Origin: a bacterium
GTDB lineage: Bacteria; Bacillota; Clostridia; Oscillospirales; Oscillospiraceae
Length of the DNA stretch: 27,585 nucleotides
Direction of reading: 5' to 3'
Assembly (NCBI GenBank): GCA_019424865.1
Contig: JAHYYS010000033.1
Coordinates: forward strand, 1-27,585
The first letter of the stretch is position 1, and every line of letters begins with the position of its first letter. Shown here piece by piece: positions 23,617 to 27,585 of this stretch. The position numbers and the translations under genes were made by a program. The notes under the pieces are model-generated. The model saw only the letters and a program-made list of their open reading frames with translations. It ran no database searches and was not told where the DNA came from.

Positions 23617-23645
23617 TTGACAATGTGAATTAAAATCACTATACT
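23617..23645 (+). promoter_or_regulatory. Promoter of small gene, module 2
   Basis: TTGACA (23617-23622), 17-bp spacer, TATACT (23640-23645). As in module 1, an operator-like repeat fills the spacer. Confidence 0.85.
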
Positions 23646-23664
23646 AAACGTGAATATAAATCAC
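23625..23664. promoter_or_regulatory. Two operator-like repeats, module 2
   Basis: GTGAATTAAAATCAC (23625-23639) and GTGAATATAAATCAC (23650-23664) differ at two central positions and are 25 bp apart. Both are GTGA...TCAC dyads. The first fills the promoter spacer and the second lies across the start of transcription, the same layout as module 1 with a different sequence. Confidence 0.75.
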
Positions 23665-23681
23665 AGTAGGGGGATTTCACT

Positions 23682-23942
23682 ATGACAGGTACCATCCAAA
23701 CACTTTTTTCAGTGCTGGACCACACCTCGGCCTCGCCCGCGGAACAGCGGGCGCTGCAGGAGGCCGCCGGTACCATGGAGCGGGTGGGGAAAAAGCTGAC
23801 CCCGGAGGAGGCCGACGCCGTCTGGGCGGCGGCAATGCAGGTGGGGACGGCGGACACACAGGAGTGCTTTGTCCGCGGATTCCGGCTGGGCGCCCGCCTG
23901 ATGCTGGACGTGCTGGCAGAGGACCCCGCGGGACAGGCCTGA
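23682..23942 (+). CDS. Small helical protein of XRE module 2 (DUF6809-like)
   Basis: 86 residues: MTGTIQTLFSVLDHTSASPAEQRALQEAAGTMERVGKKL, then TPEEADAVWAAAMQVGTADTQECFVRGFRLGARLMLDVLAED. The ending CF-x-RGFRLGARLM resembles small Firmicutes proteins annotated as DUF6809, by memory of the pattern. Aligned by eye with the module-1 product over the last 45 residues (EEA, AAM, CF, R-G, L). It has a weak GGGGGA ribosome site. It is transcribed rightward into the T-box terminator, while T-box readthrough would cross it antisense. Function unknown. Confidence 0.7.
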   Translation: MTGTIQTLFSVLDHTSASPAEQRALQEAAGTMERVGKKLTPEEADAVWAAAMQVGTADTQECFVRGFRLGARLMLDVLAEDPAGQA

Positions 23943-23952
23943 AAGGAAAAAA

Positions 23953-24196
23953 GAGCGCTCTCATCCCATCATTGGGACGAGAGCGCACAAAAACACTTCG
24001 TGGTGCCACCCAACTTCAAGCGCACCCGGGGCGCGCTCCTCTGGTCCTTCTGATGCGGGAAGGGGACCGCGCCCGTCTCCGGGCCCGCTGGTGGCGCCGT
24101 CCTCCCCGGGGCCGTCTCCCTGGGGCCCTTTCAGCCAAGGGGCCCCTCTCTGTCGGGCGGTATCCCGGGTCCTGTGCGCCGTCATTGCGGTGAATG
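23953..24196 (-). promoter_or_regulatory. T-box leader, probable Asp specifier
   Basis: On the minus strand the T-box sequence GGGTGGCACCACG (23999-24011) is followed by an intrinsic terminator. Upstream is a Stem I: its base GGCGC (24176-24180) pairs with GCGCC (24093-24097); the distal part has CAGAGAG and a GC stem around TTGGCTGAAA. On the 3' side of the specifier loop the expected position reads GAG-GAC-G, making GAC (24099-24101, aspartate) the likely specifier. Uncharged tRNA pairing to specifier and T-box would favour antitermination. The expected targets are hisS and aspS, but the next gene on this strand is now the XRE repressor. Specifier choice is by eye and less certain than the T-box itself. 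Confidence 0.85.
23955..23986 (-). terminator. T-box terminator hairpin
   Basis: GCGCTCTCATCCCA (23955-23968) pairs with TGGGACGAGAGCGC (23973-23986) with one G-U pair. On the minus strand it is followed by TCTTTTTTCC. Confidence 0.92.
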
Positions 24197-24201
24197 GCAG
24201 T

Positions 24202-24230
24202 ATCTTATCTCAAAATCACAAAAATGTCAA
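24202..24230 (-). promoter_or_regulatory. Promoter of T-box leader
   Basis: Minus strand: TTGACA (24225-24230), 17-bp spacer, TAAGAT (24202-24207). Expected start of transcription is near 24195, which sets the 5' end of the leader. Confidence 0.82.
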
Positions 24231-24273
24231 GCCGCGGCCGGACAGAGAGTCCCACTTTCTCTGCCGCCGCGGC
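24231..24273 (-). terminator. Terminator after mgsA
   Basis: A long stem, GCCGCGGC with inner CAGAGA/TCTCTG, occupies the 60-bp gap between the mgsA-like gene and the T-box promoter. The T-containing tail on the minus strand overlaps the -35 box (TTGACATTTTTG). Confidence 0.6.
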
Positions 24274-24291
24274 ATTTCAGCTTCTGCGCGC

Positions 24292-24708
24292 TCACAGCGC
24301 AAAGGGCACCCGGTTGGGATTCATGCCCTCGCGCCAGTCCAGGTCGCCCCGGGCCAGGCCGTGAATCAGCAGCTCGGCGGTGGCCACGTTGGTGGCCATG
24401 GGGACGGAGTGCTGGTCGCACAGGCGGGAGATATACAGCACATCCTTGTCCATTTCATTGTCCAGGGGGGAATTAAAAAACAAAACCATGTCAATTTCGT
24501 TATAGATAATGCGCTGGCCAATCTGCTCGATGCCGCCGTGCTCGTGGGAGAGGAACAGGTTGACATTCAGGCCGGTGGCCTCCGCCACCATGCGGCCGGT
24601 GGCGTTGGTGGCGCAGATGGTGTGCTTGGAGAGGATGCCGCAGTAGGCGGTGCAGAACTGGACCATCAGGTCCTGCTTTTTGGTGTGGCTCATAAGGGCG
24701 ATGTTCAT
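24292..24708 (-). CDS. mgsA: Methylglyoxal synthase-like protein with altered active site
   Basis: 138 residues, the normal length of MgsA, with the family frame NIALMSHTKK, ATNATGRMVAEATGLNV, HGGIEQIGQRI, DMVLFFNSPLD and VPMATNVATAELLI. MgsA converts dihydroxyacetone phosphate to methylglyoxal. Compared with E. coli motifs from memory, GGDQQ (catalytic Asp71) reads GGIEQ here, HDPD (His98, Asp101) reads MDKD, and AHD near His19 reads SHT. The catalytic aspartate is therefore missing, so enzymatic activity is doubtful and a regulatory or different role is possible. AGGAGG precedes the ATG by 11 nt; it follows the MinD-like gene by 64 bp, likely one operon. Confidence 0.8.
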   Translation of the reverse strand: MNIALMSHTKKQDLMVQFCTAYCGILSKHTICATNATGRMVAEATGLNVNLFLSHEHGGIEQIGQRIIYNEIDMVLFFNSPLDNEMDKDVLYISRLCDQHSVPMATNVATAELLIHGLARGDLDWREGMNPNRVPFAL

Positions 24709-24772
24709 GGATGGCGTTACCTCCTTTTATATAGGCGGCGGACGGCGGGGCGCGGTCCGCATTGGGTTTGGA

Positions 24773-25507
24773 TTATCGGATATGCATCACGGGAACGCTG
24801 GCCCCCTCCAGGCGCATGGCGATGTTCCAGCAGGCCCGGGCCGCCCCGCGCCGCCCCCGTGAGGTCAGCGGCAGACCCAGATTGGCGCATAAAATGACCT
24901 GCGGATCCTCCGGGACCACCCCGATCAGAGGCAGTCCGGCGGTGTTCATGGCGTCGTCAATGGTGGTGCGCAGCCGGCGCAGCAGCTTGGGCTGGATGCG
25001 GTTCATCACCAGATGAACCTGACGGATGCCGGACAGCTCGGTGACAGTGCGCTGGGCGTCCCGCAGGGAGGAGGCGTCGTTGGTGGCCACCACCAGCGCC
25101 CGGTCGGCCCCGCAAATGGCCAGCCGAAAGCCGGGGCCCAGCCCGGCGGGGGAGTCGATGAGCACATAGTCATAGGCGGCCCGGGCGGTGTGCAGCATGG
25201 CCCGGACCTTGTTCGCGGTGAGGCTGGCGGGGAGGGACATGGGCGCGGTGAGCAGGGCCAGGCCCTTCAGATCCGGGTGGGTGACGGCGGCCCGCGCCAG
25301 GGGACATCGGCCCAGGGCCACATCGGAGAAGTCCATCAGCGCCCGGTCACTCAGGCCCAGGGAGATGTCCAGGTTGCGCAGCCCCACATCCATGTCAATA
25401 CACAGTACGCTGCGCCCCTGGAGGGCGAGGGAGGCGGCCACGCCGCCGGTGATGGAGGTCTTTCCTGTGCCACCCTTCCCAGACGTGACGGAAATGACGG
25501 TACCCAT
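24773..25507 (-). CDS. MinD/ParA-family ATPase, MinD-like, no MinC or MinE partner
   Basis: 244 residues. Deviant Walker A SGKGGTGKT (9-17), CIDMDVGLRNLDISLGL (switch region typical of MinD), DYVLIDSPAGLG (Walker B and switch II) and LVMNRI. These place it in the MinD group, which positions division or cell-pole components. It is shorter than MinD (about 265 residues) and ends GASVPVMHIR without the basic amphipathic membrane-targeting helix. No minC or minE lies next to it; in many Firmicutes minCDE and mgsA lie in one shape-and-division cluster, so this may be a reduced version. AAGGAGG lies upstream of the ATG. Confidence 0.85.
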   Translation of the reverse strand: MGTVISVTSGKGGTGKTSITGGVAASLALQGRSVLCIDMDVGLRNLDISLGLSDRALMDFSDVALGRCPLARAAVTHPDLKGLALLTAPMSLPASLTANKVRAMLHTARAAYDYVLIDSPAGLGPGFRLAICGADRALVVATNDASSLRDAQRTVTELSGIRQVHLVMNRIQPKLLRRLRTTIDDAMNTAGLPLIGVVPEDPQVILCANLGLPLTSRGRRGAARACWNIAMRLEGASVPVMHIR

Positions 25508-25536
25508 GGAAAAAACCTCCTTGCTTCACTATATCC

Positions 25537-25564
25537 AGTCTATCACAAATCTGCTGGGCGTCAA
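25537..25564 (-). promoter_or_regulatory. Putative promoter of minD-like/mgsA operon
   Basis: Minus strand: TTGACG (25559-25564), 16-bp spacer, TAGACT (25537-25542), about 30 bp upstream of the MinD-like start. Moderate match only. Confidence 0.45.
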
Positions 25565-25662
25565 TGGTTTTGTGGAAAAAGTTAAAGAAAATGTAACAAT
25601 CGCCGGCCCTTGTATGGGGTTTTGCAAAAGAATCTGTATTCCTGTGCCCCTGGGCCGGCGGC

Positions 25663-26376
25663 TTACAGGGGCTCCTTCTGGATTTTGGCCCACCGCCGGG
25701 GATAGCCCTTCAGGGTGGGGGCCGCTTTCCGGATGAGAATGGCCCGGTGGGTGACGCCGGCGCCGGGAATGGCATAGTCAAAGGGGGCCTCCTGCCGGCC
25801 GCCCAGCAGCTTCACCGCGTGGGCCGCCCGATCCAGCTCCTCGCCGCAGTCCACCGACTTCATGGCCAGGAAGGCGCCCCCGGGCCTGACAAAGGGCAGG
25901 CACAGCTCGCTCAGCAGCCGCAGGTCGGCCACCGCCCGGGCGGCGGCAAAGTCAAAGGAATCCCGGAAGCCCTTCACCAGGGCCTGCTCCTCGGCCCGGG
26001 CGTGGAGGCAGGTGACGCCCTCCAGGCCCAGCTGGTCCGCCGTCTCCCGCAGCCAGTCCACCCGCTTGCCCAGGGAGTCCAGCAGCGTCACCTGGAGGGA
26101 GGGCACCAGAATTTTCAGCACCAGCCCGGGAAAGCCCGCCCCGGTGCCCACGTCAATGAGGGTTTTGTCCTGAAAATCCGCGCAGCCCAGCAGGGCGGCG
26201 CAGTCCAGCATGTGCAGCTGGGCCACCTTCACCGGGTCGGTGATGGCGGTGAGGTTCATCACCTGGTTTTTTTCCAGCAGCAGCCGGCCGTACCGGGCCA
26301 GCTGCTCCGGGGCCTGCTCCGGCACCCGGCCGGTCAGGCCCAGCTCCGCCAGACCGGCGGCAAGAATGTCACGCAT
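25663..26376 (-). CDS. rsmG: 16S rRNA (guanine-527-N7) methyltransferase
   Basis: 237 residues, the usual size of RsmG (GidB). Substrate-side motif NQVMNLTAI (37-45), SAM-binding DVGTGAGFPGLVLKI (75-89), LLDSLGKRVDWL and FDFAAARAVADLRLL. It methylates G527 of 16S rRNA; loss gives low-level streptomycin resistance. In many Firmicutes it sits with mnmE-mnmG after khpB near the origin; here it lies apart, downstream of a small membrane-protein gene. The ATG codes MRDILAAGLAELGL; no strong ribosome site, GAGAGGAG lies 7 nt upstream. Confidence 0.95.
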   Translation of the reverse strand: MRDILAAGLAELGLTGRVPEQAPEQLARYGRLLLEKNQVMNLTAITDPVKVAQLHMLDCAALLGCADFQDKTLIDVGTGAGFPGLVLKILVPSLQVTLLDSLGKRVDWLRETADQLGLEGVTCLHARAEEQALVKGFRDSFDFAAARAVADLRLLSELCLPFVRPGGAFLAMKSVDCGEELDRAAHAVKLLGGRQEAPFDYAIPGAGVTHRAILIRKAAPTLKGYPRRWAKIQKEPL

Positions 26377-26400
26377 GACTTGCTCCTCTCACGTCAAGGC

Positions 26401-26763
26401 TCAGCGGGCCGCGGCGGCAGCGGCGCCGAAGTTGGACAGCAGCCCCGCAATCCCCACGGGCAATGTGGCCAGGGCCAGCAGCCAGCACAGGGCGGCCAGG
26501 GCGATGGCGGGCCACTTGCCCGGCCGTCCGGTGGAGCGCCAGCTCACCAGGGACAAAGCCCCCAGGCCCACAAGGCCGGGGACGGTGAGCAGGGGGCCCA
26601 GGTTGCCCAGCATGGTCCCGTTGAAATAGTAATAGGTGGTGAGGGCCAGGAAAATCAGCACATAGGCCAGGCCGATCCAGGCCAGGGTGCGCTTGACCGG
26701 GGAGGCGGGGGTATAGCCCTTGTCCGGGGTATGCTCCTCCGGCGGGCGTTTGGATTCAGACAT
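26401..26763 (-). CDS. Small membrane protein of unknown function
   Basis: 120 residues. A polar N-terminus (1-25, MSESKRPPEEHTPDKGYTPASPVKR) precedes three hydrophobic segments at about 26-47, 53-74 and 85-112; the C-terminus ends with an Ala run. No family motif was recognised. AAAAGGAG precedes the ATG. It lies between mscL and rsmG, co-directional with both and 24 bp upstream of rsmG, so it is probably in their operon. Confidence 0.7.
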   Translation of the reverse strand: MSESKRPPEEHTPDKGYTPASPVKRTLAWIGLAYVLIFLALTTYYYFNGTMLGNLGPLLTVPGLVGLGALSLVSWRSTGRPGKWPAIALAALCWLLALATLPVGIAGLLSNFGAAAAAAR

Positions 26764-26808
26764 GGCGGGTTCTCCTTTTATTCGGGGCGGTGTGGAAAAG
26801 GGGGACGC

Positions 26809-27201
26809 TTACTGCCGCTCCCGCAGCAGGTCGCGGATCTCGGTCAGGAGCTTTTCCTCTGCGGAGGGCTCCGGGGGAGAGGGGGGAGGGGCGGCGGCCT
26901 CCTTTTTCCGGTGGAAGCGGTTGAGGACCTTCACCAGGCAAAATACGGCGAAGGCGGTGATCAGGAAGTTGAACACGGCCTGGATAAAATTCCCGTAGGC
27001 GATCTGGGCCCCGCCGATGGTCAGGGACAAGTCGGCGAAGGAGACCCGGTTGACCAGAATGCCCAGCAGGGGCATGAGGATGTCGTTGGTCAGGGAGTCG
27101 GCGATGGTCTTGAAGGCGCCGCCCACAATGACGCCCACCGCCATGTCCATCACATTGCCCCGGGCGATAAAGGTCTTGAATTCAGCAAGAAAGGCTTTCA
27201 T
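26809..27201 (-). CDS. mscL: Large-conductance mechanosensitive channel MscL
   Basis: 130 residues. N-terminal amphipathic helix and first transmembrane segment FKTFIARGNVMDMAVGVIVGGAFKTIADSL (8-37), the ILMPLLG segment, a short periplasmic loop and the second transmembrane segment YGNFIQAVFNFLITAFAVFCLVKVLNR (69-95), then a charged C-terminal helix (EEKLLTEIRDLLRERQ). MscL is a homopentameric channel that opens on osmotic down-shock to release solutes. The linker between TM2 and the last helix is Pro/Ala-rich. The start is preceded by AAAAGGAAA. Confidence 0.95.
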   Translation of the reverse strand: MKAFLAEFKTFIARGNVMDMAVGVIVGGAFKTIADSLTNDILMPLLGILVNRVSFADLSLTIGGAQIAYGNFIQAVFNFLITAFAVFCLVKVLNRFHRKKEAAAPPPSPPEPSAEEKLLTEIRDLLRERQ

Positions 27202-27255
27202 AAGGCTTGGTTTCCTTTTTCTGTCTCTTTGGAGTTATGCCCTGTTTTTCAAAAT

Positions 27256-27285
27256 CTGAAACCCATTGGGCCCCAAGGGTTTCAG
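27256..27285 (-). terminator. Hairpin between serS and mscL, possible serS terminator
   Basis: CTGAAACCC (27256-27264) pairs with GGGTTTCAG (27277-27285), with further inner pairing TTGG/CCAA. On the minus strand ATTTTG follows. A second hairpin, AACACGAC/GTCGTGTT (27375-27397), lies closer to serS but lacks a T tract. The rest of this 247-bp gap shows no gene. Confidence 0.45.
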
Positions 27286-27448
27286 GGCCCATCCCGTTCT
27301 GGAGCCGTTTTTACGGGCCAAAATGACCCAGGATAGGGTTCCGGGGGCTGAAAACGGCTGGAAACGGGGATTTCAACACGACACTTTACGTCGTGTTCTC
27401 TGGGAACCGTAACATAATCCCAGCCGGGACCTCGGTGCGATTGCCCGC

Positions 27449-27585
27449 TTACTGCTTGGGGACCAGAACCTGGGTGCCGCCCATATAGGGGCGCAGGGCC
27501 TGGGGAATGACCACCGAGCCGTCCGCCTGCAGGTTGTTCTCCAGGAAGGCGATGAGCATGCGGGGGGGCGCCACCACGGTGTTGT
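27449..27585 (-). CDS. serS: Seryl-tRNA synthetase, C-terminal end (cut by window edge)
   Basis: The last 45 codons read NTVVAPPRMLIAFLENN, then LQADGSVVIPQALRPYMGG and TQVLVPKQ. This is the conserved C-terminal end of bacterial SerRS (motif 3 region and the -P-x-x-L-x-P-Y-x-GG tail). The 5' part is outside the window. SerRS charges tRNA-Ser. Confidence 0.93.
   Translation of the reverse strand, partial: NTVVAPPRMLIAFLENNLQADGSVVIPQALRPYMGGTQVLVPKQ

Noticed and set aside
27202..27448. A small RNA gene between mscL and serS
   Set aside because: There are hairpins but no convincing promoter-terminator pair; they are better read as terminators or degenerate repeats.

Overview
This is a GC-rich Gram-positive chromosome segment, most likely from an Oscillospiraceae-type Clostridia (Flavonifractor / Lawsonibacter / Intestinimonas-like). 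That placement is an inference from the high GC, the Gram-positive style YidC and KhpB, the T-box regulated hisS/aspS locus and the RicT and DNA polymerase delta-prime neighbours. The left end is the conserved origin-proximal block: dnaA (cut by the window edge, leftward) faces away from rpmH-rnpA-yidD-yidC-khpB. It is followed by a fold-type-I decarboxylase, holB and a RicT/YaaT-like PSP1 protein, an order that recalls the B. subtilis yaaO-holB-yaaT neighbourhood. mnmE and mnmG are not in their usual place after khpB, and rsmG lies about 22 kb away.

From 8.2 to 13.6 kb there is a rightward accessory run: an AEC transporter, an ATP-grasp ligase translationally coupled to a PHP phosphoesterase, a NodB-type polysaccharide deacetylase with an SLH-like tail, and an AbrB-family permease. 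It ends at a perfect 20-bp inverted-repeat terminator shared with the convergent FAH-family hydrolase. From 14.5 to 16.8 kb lie two related TPR lipoproteins and the decayed remnant of a third.

From 17.0 to 24.3 kb is the most unusual part. A B. subtilis-like order of T-box leader, hisS, aspS and (plus strand) a candidate 6S-like RNA can be recognised, but it is broken up by accessory DNA. Between the T-box and hisS sits a divergent XRE-repressor/small-protein module. Between hisS and aspS sit a tandem array of palindromes, a REP-associated tyrosine transposase (RAYT) and a second module of the same type. Beyond aspS, 1.1 kb is filled with the same class of palindromes: a GTAG foot on a GC-rich stem whose two arms vary together. 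Two such palindromes lie in frame inside the transposase gene, and one supplies the stop codon of hisS. I consider this RAYT/REP expansion inside a tRNA-synthetase operon, with the paired XRE modules, the best candidate for an undescribed system.

From 24.3 kb to the end is leftward housekeeping content: a methylglyoxal-synthase homologue with altered active-site residues, an orphan MinD-like ATPase, rsmG, a small membrane protein, mscL and the 3' end of serS. All assignments were made by eye from motifs; no database search was run.
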